Positions 56,701-64,000 of a DNA stretch of 64,000 nucleotides are shown piece by piece (the stretch's first letter is position 1; each line of letters starts with the position of its first letter). Under the pieces are notes generated by a model. It made no database searches. It had not been told where the DNA came from and saw only the letters and a list, made by a program, of their open reading frames with translations. Origin of the DNA: Eutreptiella sp. 'Long Island Sound 2002' (lineage: Eukaryota > Euglenozoa > Euglenophyceae > Eutreptiales > Eutreptiaceae); NCBI GenBank assembly GCA_964036045.1, contig OZ038378.1, positions 183,918,944 through 183,982,943 on the forward strand. Reading direction: 5' to 3'. The translations under genes were made by a program, and so were the position numbers.

Positions 56701-59700
56701 ACAACAACATTTCAGCGCTGCAACTGTCCCGGAACAACTGCGTGCGTGGGCCCTTAGCATTACCCCAATGCACGGCGCCTGCTAGCCCCCCCGCTATGGT
56801 AAACAGATGCGTGTGCACGACCGGCACTGCTCAAAGCAAAGCAGAAGTGCAAAGCAAAAGTCGAAGAGCCCCCCCCCACCCGTAGGTAAGAGCCCCGGTT
56901 GGCAGCGGGGCACTGAGTTCCCTGATACACGACTTGCCTCCTCCAAAAAAAACAACACGGCCCCCAATTCCCAAAACCCCAGCCGACAAGGCCCATGGAG
57001 AACGCAGCAGCCACACCTTGACCTCGTAAACAGAGGACTCAGCTGCAAGATGTCGCCAGCTGAGACTATCCTCCAAAAAGCAGAGGGACCAATGCCCAAG
57101 GGCTGCACAAAACGCCACTTCGTGGTGTCGGTCCCACTTGCGAAGCAGGTCTTGTACTGAATGGTACTGCAACATCAGAGTGATTCCAGTGATTGCTGCC
57201 CCAACATAATACACCTACAGAGACATGGGCAGAGTGCAAGCCCAAGCGAAGCACGAGGCAATTGAGCACCGGTTTCAGAAACCCATGAAAAGGGTTTGAT
57301 TGATGGGTATCATATCACACTCTTGAACAGCGCTTTGGCAGTACCACCCCTCCCCCTTGCGAGAGCAACACTAAAGTTCCCACAACTTGCACAGGGGAGT
57401 GCCTCCCCATGCACATCTGCCGTTGCCAGATGCCAGTCATGGGGTCAATCCTGAGAAGGCCCCACACAGAATAGGATGCAGCTGTAACTCACAAATGTGA
57501 TACCCCAGTTCTCCTGTCTATCACCAGCCCCGCAACTCAACCTTGAGACCTTGGTCCGATTCTGGGGAACAAGGGAAATGCACACCTGCCCACGCACAAC
57601 CCGTCGCCAGTAGCATTTCTTGGAGAAAGGCAAGTCATAGTACACCCGAAGCATCTCGTTGGCCCAGCGCCGCGCAAAGAGCCAACAAACGGCATACGCA
57701 ATGTAAGGGATAGTGAAGTGCAGGGCAATCCAGAACCCGAGCCATTGAAAAAAGCAGTGCATTGGGCCATCACTGCACAGGGTCATCACTGACCCTTGGG
57801 CCTGCCGGCCTGAGCAAGCACTGCAATGTACCCAAAACTCTGCTGGAGGACGAGAGAGGAAGTGATTGGCATTAGTGTTGGAGGCAGTCTAGAACGTGCA
57901 CACGTCATGACTGATCACCAACTCCATAATCACAATGACCACAGAAATCCCACCCCCTGCATGACTGGGTTGTGCGTTGAGGTCGAGGTTGAATGTGAGG
58001 CGATATCAAGGGATCTCCTTGCACCCTCAGCGTTGGCGTAATTTGATGGGGAAACAAAGGCTCACTGTACCGGGGGGGGGGGGGGGCTGTGGATGAGAGG
58101 AGAGTGCTTGTCTCACAGCTAGCAATTGCGGCGTTCTGCCACGACCCCGCCAGCGCTGACAAGCTTTACATTGCTAGACGCTGAGCTTTGGAGGGCGCCC
58201 CCCACCGATGGGAAATGTACCACAGGGCCAAAGGGGTAACTCGCGCGCGCAGTGGGTGGTGGTGGTGGGGGGTGTAATATTACCTTGAAAACACGTTTCT
58301 ACACAAGAGCCCCCAAGTACCCGTGGCTACACATACCAACACATACGAATACCAACACAATACGCACCAATGCATTCTGTGTCGAGAGCACACAGTGTCG
58401 CTGCCAGGCCATTGCCCACAGACCATTTGGGGCCCTGGCCAGCCGAGGCCGACCCATGCACCCGCCCAAATCAGAAGAAGTTTGCTCAGGGAAAAAAATG
58501 AAATTTTACTTCAGAGGCCCGAATCTGGAAACCGATTTTAAGTACACAAGCTTTTTTGTTGGCGTCTGAGCCCCCCCCCTGTCCGCAGTGTCCATGGACC
58601 AACAGCTGGGATGCAAAAAGCGACCGCTTCCGGTCTAGAAACCTCTGGTCCTAGTAAAGCTACCCCTTGGACTACCGACCTGTCAACGGAGGCAGTCTCA
58701 CTACCATTACCAATTATTCAGAGCAAAGTTGGAAGCTCGTTCTTGTTTAGGAGACACAGCGGCGGTGAGTTCCAAAGGGATATGATAAGTGGGCAAGGCA
58801 GTCGAAATTACCCTGTCCCCCCTTGAAATCCCCCCCCCCTAATGTCGTGACGTTTCCCCCCCACAGGGAGGGGAGGGCGGTCACGAAGTGACGGTTCCGC
58901 CGCTGGGGAATTGCACCACACAATGGTAGCACTAAAACTGCAGCAGTTCCAGGGGGAATGTTTGCCCGGCGCGCGCCCGGCGCGCTACTTTTCTATTAAC
59001 TATCCCGACTTCAGCCCCAGATTTACCCTCTCATGGAGAAGCTCCCCAAGTAGACCACATTGCACTGCACACCTTCCCTACAAAGCACGGTGCATAATAA
59101 AGCAATATCTGTGAATTCGGCAACTCCAACTGACATCTGTATTGTACTTAACAAACAACATTGGTCCCACAAGTGTGGGTGTCAATACATTCAGTACAAT
59201 AGTGCTCCTTATACTCATCACAAACTGCGACGGTGGAGCGCTTCTGGCAACACAACACACACACTTCTGCCTCATCCTCTGCCTCATCTTGCGTGCCACA
59301 ACCAAGCAAACAGCTGCTCAATGCGTGCTCTATACCACCCGTGCACGTCATTGTAACATTGTTGGCGGGCTGTCAAAGTGCCATTCTTTCTTCCAATAAA
59401 TGGCACAATGACATGAATCCGGCCTTTATAAGCACCATCATGGCACCCAACTTCAAAATCAAAGAAATCACCTCGGGTACGAGAAGGTCCATACCCATCC
59501 CAAATCAAAGCATCTGCTGATGTCCCGGGGGCCAAGGGGCAAATCCATATAATGTTGCCCAACATATCAACGGCAACAGTCCATCGGTGGGGCACGGGTC
59601 ACAAAAGATGCCCGGCGCGCGCCCGGCGCAATAATGTTCCCCTCCAGTATAACCTAAAGAGGAATTTTCTTCGGCGCTTGGTATTTCCTATGCTTTTGGG

Positions 59701-61254
59701 GGGAAGTGACAGTCCCCCCCCCAAGGGGGGCAGGGGGGGGGGGGGTATTCGCACGGCCTAGTCGAATCAGTGCGCGCACGGCGCTTTCCTTATTCTCTTA
59801 CTGTTCTTTTACTTATGGCCTGGAGGATACCGATGAAAAAGCCCTGCCAGCTTACACAACACATGCACACACTTGGCAATGAGGCTGTAGATGCGCTTCA
59901 GCATGGTGCGTGGACGGCCTCCATCCCTGCAGTTTGAGTCTTTATGTTTGCACCACCCAACAGCCAATGAATGGCGCAGCTTAAGCACTATTGAAGCTAT
60001 CACAGGCCCATATCACACCACGGGTCCACCTGACAGACCCACATTAGCCGCCGCACAGTCTGTGACAGAGGCCCACGCTGCAGGAGTTGGGGTGCGGAAC
60101 TAAACTGAACCCCCCCCCCCTTTGTGCCTCGGTTTTCAATGTATCTTTTGAATTCAACTTAATTTCCACCGGAAGGCCCCACCCAGGAGCTCCAGTGCAA
60201 AAAAACTTACTTCCCAGGTAGTATGAAATAATGCTGCAGTGCAATATGCAAGCAGATTTTCATGAGCAAAGTTAGTATCTTAATTCTTAGAAAAGGCCGG
60301 AGTGGATGCAGTGGGAGCAGCAGGTTGCAATCGTGAGCAGTGGGCCAGACATCGTACTGTCATCCATTGGGCTTTACTGCGACCACAAAAAGCATGGCAC
60401 TGAACACCGGCTGTACCACGCAGCAACCAACCAGCCTTTATGGAACACCCCCCCATTCTTGGTGGCCAGCTTTTTACAACAAGGCGCGTCTTTTGGAGGG
60501 TCGTTCCACACGGTTTGCCTGCCAGCCTCACATGATTTGAAAATGTGCTTGTGGTTCTACCGAGTGTATGCACAGGCTTCCCCTTATGCCCTGTGCACTG
60601 CCCCCCCCGCCCTCCGTCCGTTTGTAGCCATGGCCCTAACCACTGAGGAAGGTGTTGGACCTGTTGACCCGGGGACGTTTGATGGCCTCTGCCAGCGCTG
60701 GCAGCCTTCAGGGTCCGTCATCGCCAGACTGCGAAGTTTGGAGGGTGCCTTGAGGGCCAGGGTTGGTTTGGTGGGGCGGGGGGAGGTGTGAGCACGCGCG
60801 TTTTGCCGGGGCCGCTGGAGGAAAATTTACTCCAGGGGAAGACATTTTGCAAGAAAATCACACCGAATGGGCGGCCGTTCCCATTCCTGCCCGACCAGGA
60901 CGCACGCGCTGGCTCCTCCACACTGTCTGACAATTGCATCTGCGCTTCACAGTGTTGGGGACGCCTTCAGGCGGGGAAGACAGACACCATAGAGGCTAAG
61001 AGAATGAATGTGCAGGTTCCAGTGGCTGTTGCTCTGTATCACGAATCAGTGTCCCAAGGAGCCTCCAGCAAAACTGTGGCCCTCTTTCAAAAATTCAGAA
61101 CTGCACGGAGCCTTGCACCTTGTCGTTGACACGTATGGTACCCGCGGAAGAAGCGAAAAGTGATGTGCCATTGCTGGAGGAAGGCCCTGAACGTCACAGC
61201 AAGTAGGACCCAGGAAAAGACACCAGCTTTGCAGTTCAGGTACCACCAGATGTC
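40293..61254 (-). CDS. TLC domain - cytochrome b5 - polytopic membrane - ABM-like - zinc ribbon fusion protein, multi-exon (5' end not found)
   Basis: Twelve exons join without a phase conflict into 1,015 codons plus a TGA stop. Numbering from the first residue seen: 1-300, a TLC-type domain with about seven membrane segments, LLHHVFTAAAY, LAFETPVVFVNIREF and FVFRFSATGLYLY; 345-420, cytochrome b5 with WIVIQGNVYDVTSFL, haem ligands His376 (HPGG) and His400 (GHST), 24 apart as in classical b5; 460-850, about ten hydrophobic segments I cannot assign; 866-955, an ABM-like alpha/beta unit (IFHLNVGHLEN, YNLSVWDSTEAS, NWY...DH); 986-1009, C-x2-C-x12-C-x2-C zinc ribbon; end CQKMPLF. TLC proteins act on or carry lipids and b5 supplies electrons, so membrane lipid chemistry is a reasonable but unproven role. 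Introns run 0.25-4.4 kb and are full of mobile elements. First exon(s) must lie between 61.25 and 63.9 kb. Confidence 0.75.
40628..42619. other. intron inside the ABM-like domain, with an acidic TE-like frame
   Basis: A minus-strand frame (about 41416-41850) reads RRVCVLCNERADKG followed by a long Asp/Glu/Ser tail. A related CxxC segment (EVCVLCCQKRS) lies in the Harbinger remnant at 59.2 kb. Otherwise C runs and unique sequence. Confidence 0.4.
42620..42791 (-). CDS. gene B exon: first half of the ABM-like domain
   Basis: VQLGIAYLALPK links the membrane block to KPKIFHLNVGHLENDEDFIR, which resembles the first strand and helix of ABM (dimeric alpha/beta barrel) domains. Donor AAGAAGG/GTATGTG in phase 1. 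Confidence 0.78.
43228..43338 (-). CDS. gene B exon: last membrane segment
   Basis: Thirty-seven codons. MVAGVATYILIVIWMVLVVL, then VPTFVPWLPGQFENLL; donor TTATTA/GTATCC. Phase 0 both ends. Confidence 0.75.
43586..43951 (-). CDS. gene B exon: further hydrophobic segments
   Basis: 122 codons between TTCTCGCAG and GACAAG/GTAAGAG. SLITVTPMLLLVGQGWL, TLLVLVLAYIWL and NVCLSIATVLFQIAQPVIHL. It joins the exon ending at 45297 in phase 0, skipping the satellite-related sequence at 45.04-45.09 kb. Confidence 0.8.
44668..44804. repeat. (GAT)n/(GAC)n trinucleotide arrays
   Basis: About twenty GAT units grading into GAC, then a second short GAT array about 50 bp further. In an intron of gene B. Confidence 0.92.
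45042..45090. repeat. relative of the satellite unit start
   Basis: ACCGAGCTGGTGGA, TTTTATAG, CCTCTTTAGGGT, GTAGGGAAGGTGGA parallels the first about 70 bp of each unit at 22-28 kb in order and spacing. Confidence 0.6.
45297..45767 (-). CDS. gene B exon: five hydrophobic segments
   Basis: 157 codons between CTTGCTGCAG and AACCTGCAG/GTTTAA. Segments include AHLLVLLFQLLLPV, LLVACFIAAGAV, FLAAELLLCASMILAAPLV, VLSGVWALTLFATLGPLL and SCIMLLFTSLVVGNLQ. No family recognised. Confidence 0.8.
45768..47321. other. intron of gene B
   Basis: A G run at about 45849-45861, otherwise unique sequence. No coding frame supported. Confidence 0.5.
47322..47533 (-). CDS. gene B exon: first segments of the second membrane block
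   Basis: Acceptor CCAACCAG with the two bases required by the donor at 51952. LLFVPLVLGPFEWSYPRSF, then FAILLLGINTAMTALLGI and HLHALLFCLQ. Donor CTGCAG/GTGTGC, phase 0. Confidence 0.75.
48530..49840. repeat. degenerate repeat family, three to four copies of about 250-450 bp
   Basis: Segments CAGGCCCAnGG, TGCCATnGTCnCCAAATGA, GGCCCAAGGCCA-CAGCGGTC, AATCnCnATnTTTnAnCCAAC and GGGGGTACCCAGAGATnGA recur at about 48540, 48940 and 49500. Shorter pieces lie near 49730 and 50380, and one relative at 11.97 kb. Confidence 0.7.
50200..50345. repeat. short tandem repeat of about 24 bp
   Basis: GTTTCCGATTTCTGAGGCAC-like units repeated six or seven times with point changes. Confidence 0.85.
50471..51080. 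mobile_element. 610-bp inverted-repeat element with CAGGGG...CCCCTG ends and TA flanks
   Basis: Left end TA/CAG, G run, ATTTCGTGTGGGG...AAATTTCGCGG; right end inverted (CCGCGAAATTT partners, CCCCCCACGAA, C run, CTG/TA). TA lies immediately outside on both sides (50469-50470, 51081-51082), fitting a Tc1/mariner-type target duplication. Contains the possible exon at 50663-50766. Confidence 0.72.
50663..50766 (-). CDS. possible alternative (cassette) exon of gene B inside a G-run element
   Basis: CTGCAG acceptor, frame AQYLLFLARMYALFSPLSME and RFITGRVWQMGLPCT, donor ACA/GTGAGT. It fits the phase left at 51952. The following exon would then need the weaker acceptor before 47495 (GAG/TGG). Skipping it and using 47533 is also in phase and looks better. 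It lies within the TA-flanked inverted-repeat element at 50471-51080. Confidence 0.35.
51952..52141 (-). CDS. gene B exon: end of cytochrome b5 domain
   Basis: After AATCTGCAG the exon reads VGHSTRASIMMQKYLVG, holding the second haem ligand His, then a polar linker (RTPIEAEYIGDTTGPYEFGH, YYYAPEFRIMSAGA). The donor GGGGCCG/GTCTTC leaves phase 1. The join to the previous exon gives exactly 24 residues between the two ligand His. Confidence 0.88.
52425..52870. repeat. dispersed G-run repeat, two modules (copy 2)
   Basis: Same module order as at 33215-34170: CTATCTGTCAAAAC, G runs, GCGCGCGACCCACTACTACC, ATGCGATAATAGCG, then CACCGTTGGTGCCATG and AAGGACCGGGCCCGGCCGC. Here the modules are almost adjacent. 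Confidence 0.8.
52940..54165. repeat. pentanucleotide satellite arrays (ACCAC, CTCCC, CCACT)
   Basis: About 130 bp of ACCAC units, then degenerate CACTC/CACTA units, then about 140 bp of CTCCC units. A second degenerate CCACT block follows at 53950-54165. All units are five bases and differ by one or two substitutions. Large Ser/Pro/His open frames here are artefacts. Confidence 0.92.
54356..54862 (-). CDS. gene B exon: last TLC helices and most of the cytochrome b5 domain
   Basis: 169 codons from CTCTGCAG to GCCCAG/GTGCGT. Two long membrane spans (TVLAVFVFRFSATGLYLYAL; LVYHVLGVIFTCVNLVWAAI), a linker rich in Asp/Glu, then FSEEDIQAHNRSDSCWIVIQ and SFLQAHPGGAAVLLENAGKD. The first haem ligand His is in HPGG. 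Confidence 0.9.
54863..56457. other. intron of gene B
   Basis: Mostly unique sequence, with a C run and a G run around 56286 and 56330 and a GGCACA-rich patch at 56360-56440 close to the next exon. No coding frame supported. Confidence 0.5.
56458..56649 (-). CDS. gene B exon: TLC signature helices
   Basis: Sixty-four codons between CTCGGCAG and GATGAG/GTCGTT. LRMLWMYLLHHVFTAAAYAF, then GLAFETPVVFVNIREFITMF. HH followed by E-x(4)-F-x-N-x-R is the most conserved part of the TLC fold. Confidence 0.85.
57023..57214 (-). CDS. gene B exon: TLC segments 3 and 4
   Basis: Sixty-four codons from CTCTGTAG to TACGAG/GTCAAG. VYYVGAAITGITLMLQYHSV and EVAFCAALGHWSLCFLEDSL place the G..L.xD step usual before the HH helix of TLC domains. 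Phase 0 both ends. Confidence 0.82.
57586..57772 (-). CDS. gene B exon: TLC membrane segment 2
   Basis: Acceptor CTGTGCAG. The reading is DGPMHCFFQWLGFWIALHFT, PYIAYAVCWLFARRW and MLRVYYDLPFSKKCYW. Donor GGGCAG/GTGTGC, phase 0. Confidence 0.8.
58949..59647 (-). mobile_element. PIF/Harbinger-like element remnant, about 700 bp, GC-rich inverted ends
   Basis: The left end CCAGGGGGAATGTTTG plus CCCGGCGCGCGCCCGGCG is mirrored at the right end (GCGCGCGCCCGGCGC, AATAATGTTCCCCTCCAG). Between them, on the minus strand, lies a DDE transposase fragment. Internal deletion or decay is certain, as a full transposase needs about 1 kb. Confidence 0.65.
59284..59595 (-). pseudogene. DDE_Tnp_4 (Harbinger-type) transposase fragment
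   Basis: The frame has WTVAVDMLGNIIWICPLAPG, SADALIWDGYG, then IHVIVPFIGRK, CYNDVHGWYRARIEQLFAWL. The order D-x-Y ... P-F ... YN-x-x-H-x-x-R-x-x-I-E follows the last catalytic segment of DDE_Tnp_4 proteins, with the final Glu present. The N-terminal part is missing. A CxxC-rich frame (EVCVLCCQKRS) follows at 59.15-59.35 kb in another frame. Confidence 0.68.
60306..61129 (+). pseudogene. two overlapping plus-strand frames, possibly one frameshifted TE protein
   Basis: 60306-60791 reads SSIGLYCDHKKHGTEHRLYH ... LKMCLWFYRVYAQASPYALC. 60788-61129 in another frame reads KTFCKKITPNGRPFPFLPDQ ... IEAKRMNVQVPVAVALYHES. Composition is protein-like but no domain is recognised. They lie opposite to the host gene, within its intron. 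Confidence 0.3.
61142..61254 (-). CDS. gene B exon: first membrane segment of the TLC part
   Basis: Acceptor TTTCAG, then DIWWYLNCKAGVFSWVLLAV and FRAFLQQWHITFRFFR; donor CCGCGG/GTACC in phase 2. The next exon supplies the T that completes Gly. Confidence 0.72.
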
Positions 61255-62162
61255 CTGAAAGAACAACGAACACGCGCCTAACTCGCCGCTTTCGGGCCCG
61301 AATCTACCGAAAAAACGTTCCTGTTGTATCTTGCTGGGAGGATATGCGGCTTGCATTTTCATCCGCAAAAAAAGCGTGGCCGGCGACCCCAACCAAAGTC
61401 GCAGCCACCCATGCAGAACCACATGTACCGAAGCAGAGCCAACACTGCCAAAGGAAACGCGAAACTTCCCAAACAAATCAAGAACTGCACAAGCGAAATC
61501 GAAGCTACCCAGACCGTTCTGCACACACATATTCGCTTGCATACACGTGTCTTCTGACAACATGATACCAAAGGCTGGGGACGGCAGCCGACGAGGACTT
61601 GTCGACGATTGGGAAGGGGGAGGACCAGTTATGTGACCCGAAGTCAAGACCATTCCCGTGTGTACCGACAACCACCGCCACTACCTATGTCCCATTACCT
61701 TCATCCTTCAGCCCTGAGCTGAGGCACTTTCTTGTGGATCCCTACCAAGCCCGGCGCTCACCGTAACACTCCCTATCCACCATGGTTCGACGCCTTTTTG
61801 TTGGCGCATTACTCCCCGAGCCCACGAGCACCTACCTTCAACCACATACTGCCGGTACCCAACTTGTAAGCCAGGCATTCAGACGCACCGGCTCAAGCAA
61901 CCAAAACCCCGCGACAACACAAAGATGTGCGTCTGCGCAGAATTTGTTTTGCCAAGCAAATCCTCTGCCCTGTGCCAGCTGTAGTGCAGAATGGCTGTTG
62001 CGATATGCTGCCCCAGATCGGCCAAGTCAAATGGGCACTGTGGTCAGGCTACACGACAATTGCACGCACTCACACACCAACTTGCATGCCCCGACCCTCC
62101 AAGAGTCAGACATGGGCGGGGGTGAGAAGACATACACCGAACATAAAGGGGGCAAGCGAGCG

Positions 62163-62224
<62 letters not shown>

Positions 62225-63938
62225 GGCGGGACGAGCAGGCGGGGAGAGAACGAGATGGGCGGTGCCGGAGGGCCGCTGTGAGGGCTTATCCATCCCCTAC
62301 CACACGCAGACCCATGCACCGTCTCCACAAAATATGGGATGCAGGACGTGGCCCGCGCCAACTCAAATTGAAGGTTGAAAGATGGAGGGGAGAGGCCTTA
62401 TGCAAACTGACAGAAAACATTCGTGTATCTGTGTGTGTGTGTGTGGGCACGCGTGTGTGTGTGATATCAGTGGAAAGGAAAAGAACCTTTTACTGAGGTG
62501 TGCCACTGCCTGCATCTGGGGGACTTCGCATGCACAGGACCAAGCTGCTCTGCGCAAACCAAGCAATTGCTCTGTGCCATGTTGGTTGCGCAGCGGCGCG
62601 TCCCACCTTCCCGAAAAGAGCTGCCCTTCTCCTTACTTTATACGAACAAGCGGGCCGGTACGTAGAAACAAACGACACGCAGCGGCGGGCCACACATCAG
62701 TTGACAGCACCGCCTCGCCTGCAGCCAGCCCCTCAGACACAACGGGGTGAGACCAACGTCCTCCAGGGTAAGATGCCAGATGTCGGCGGTCCTACTGAGG
62801 AACACATCAGATATGGGTCATTCCTACTGAGCCCCGGATTGGCCCTGGGCGGGGCGGTGTGATCGGACATAGCTCGCTCCGGACAATTACACGTGTTCGA
62901 TCCAGAGGCTAATGGAAAATCAGAATCAAAAGGGTCGACCGTTTCAAGACACACCCAGTGGCCAGATCAAGAGTGTATGCAGAAGAAGGGTGTGGTTGGT
63001 AAGCACCGTACTGAGGAGGGCGTTTTGGGCGTGCAGCACTGGCCGTTAAGTCCCTAGAGCAGCTGCCCCGCGGCGATCCCTCCCCCAGGACTTCGCCCAG
63101 GCCTTGATCTCAAAATCTCCCCCGGCAACCCTAACCGAAACGCAGACCACACGGAGCTCCAGCCTTTGACAGTGTGGGAGGTCGAGGTGAAGCTCAAAAT
63201 GGGGTGCTGCGGATGGTGCGTCGTGTCGAACATGTTTCTGAGGAACATTTCGGTGACCAAACTCTGACCCTTCCCCTGACTCAGCCCTGCTCGTAATTCC
63301 CAGTTCCGTGCCCCGGGCCACGGCGCTGTCCTGCCCTTGTGTTTGTTCCTGCCCATGCCAGTCTGACCCTCCTGCGCAACTGCAGTCGCATGGAGACAAA
63401 GTCCGGCTGCCAAAAAAGGCGCCCGGCCAACCAAATGGGATCAAGCGTCACCAAGGCAACCAACTGCGGTCGACGGCGCCGGTAGTGATTACCGCGGCGG
63501 GACAAGGCCCAAACAGTGTTGACCAACGACACTTCGAGGGGAGTCCGACAAAAGCGACAGCCCAAAGGGCCCAGGAGGGGGAGGGCATTGAGTGGGGCTC
63601 AGTCTCATAAGCGAGTGGCACAAAAGTGAACACATCGATTCCTATTCAATGATATTCAATGATAATTGAATTAGCTCTCCGTGAGACCACCACAAGCCCT
63701 GGACTGGAGAACTGGAGAGTATTGCAGTTCAGACAATGAACGAGAGAGATTTCCTAAATTGCAATGAGTTTTGGCATCAGAGCCAGGGAGAAATTAATCG
63801 ACAGAAAATGAGAATCGAAACTGAAATGTTCACTTTTGCGCGCGTTGAGTTTGCCCCCTCCCTCCCCCTATCAGATGGGGGCCCGGGCAGAGGTTGCGGA
63901 AGGTTTGGGGGGACCCTCTCAAATTGTCATTTCTGGAC
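61255..63938. other. presumed 5' part of gene B: undetermined first exon(s), promoter and (AG)n array
   Basis: The exon at 61142-61254 starts in phase 0 after an acceptor, so at least one 5' exon lies here. A minus-strand frame ending at 63136 (PHFELHLDLPHCQRLELRVV, possible TTTCG/GTTAGG donor in phase 0) is a weak candidate. An (AG)n array sits at about 62158-62220. No promoter motif is convincing. Confidence 0.35.
62158..62220. repeat. (AG)n microsatellite
   Basis: About 60 bp of AG, started by GAGC tetramers. Confidence 0.95.
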
Positions 63939-64000
63939 CTAATCGGACCCATACACCGACTCCAGCAGCTTGATGCCCTCCTCGGCCTCATTCTTATGGG
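63939..64000 (-). CDS. C-terminus of another gene at the right edge (partial)
   Basis: The minus-strand frame HKNEAEEGIKLLESVYGSD ends with TAG at 63939-63941. Charged and helical, no family recognised. It would end just upstream of gene B, so the two genes lie head to tail on the same strand. Confidence 0.4.
   Translation of the reverse strand, partial: HKNEAEEGIKLLESVYGSD

Larger units (their letters stand above)
57773..61141. other. 3.4-kb intron of gene B holding transposon remnants
   Basis: Contains a relative of the 20.94-21.07 kb block (58450-58570), the Harbinger-like element (58949-59647), and two plus-strand open frames (60306-61129). Confidence 0.6.

Overview
This is nuclear DNA from a eukaryote, most likely a protist or unicellular alga with an intron-rich, repeat-rich genome. 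The evidence is short coding exons separated by introns of 0.3 to 5 kb with GT...AG borders, long dinucleotide and pentanucleotide arrays, fragments of eukaryotic transposons, a 6-kb satellite array with TTAGGG-like spacers, and no operon, Shine-Dalgarno or phage/plasmid feature. The species cannot be named from the sequence. Exon joins below were read by eye from conserved motifs, splice borders and codon phase. No transcript data were available.

Every recognisable host gene lies on the minus strand. (A) From about 20.7 kb to the left edge there is a COG0523/CobW (ZNG1-type) metallochaperone GTPase. Eight exons join in phase and carry Walker A, the CxCC metal motif, the ETTG box, SKLD, a Cys/His-rich insert made of a 24-residue repeat, and the CobW C-terminal domain. 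The frame then continues into an unrecognised C-terminal extension. (D) Between about 34.4 and 28.7 kb there is a poorly known gene whose best exons encode a ubiquitin-like fold. (B) From 61.25 to 40.29 kb, twelve exons join in phase into at least 1,015 residues: a TLC-type membrane domain, a cytochrome b5 domain, a second membrane block of about ten segments, an ABM-like alpha/beta domain and a C-terminal zinc ribbon. I know of no described family with this layout, and it is the main discovery of the window. (C) At the right edge the last codons of another minus-strand gene are visible.

Between and inside these genes: a nested satellite array of about 1.15-kb units (22.05-28.21 kb); an RNase H retroelement remnant (37.0-38.6 kb); a PIF/Harbinger-like transposase remnant with GC-rich inverted ends (58.95-59.65 kb); a BED/CGGBP1-like zinc-finger ORF in an AT-rich repeat island (34.9-36.4 kb); a SAM-like ORF between direct repeats (29.3-30.0 kb); several short foldback elements whose ends are long G or C runs (13.9, 15.4, 31.6 and 50.5 kb); and pentanucleotide arrays in the intron that splits the cytochrome b5 domain (52.9-54.2 kb). 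One G-run element with TA flanks surrounds a possible alternative exon of gene B.

Genes A and B are not obviously one pathway. A is expected to deliver or store a divalent metal (zinc most likely) in cytosol or plastid. B is expected to be a haem-containing integral membrane protein, possibly acting on lipids.
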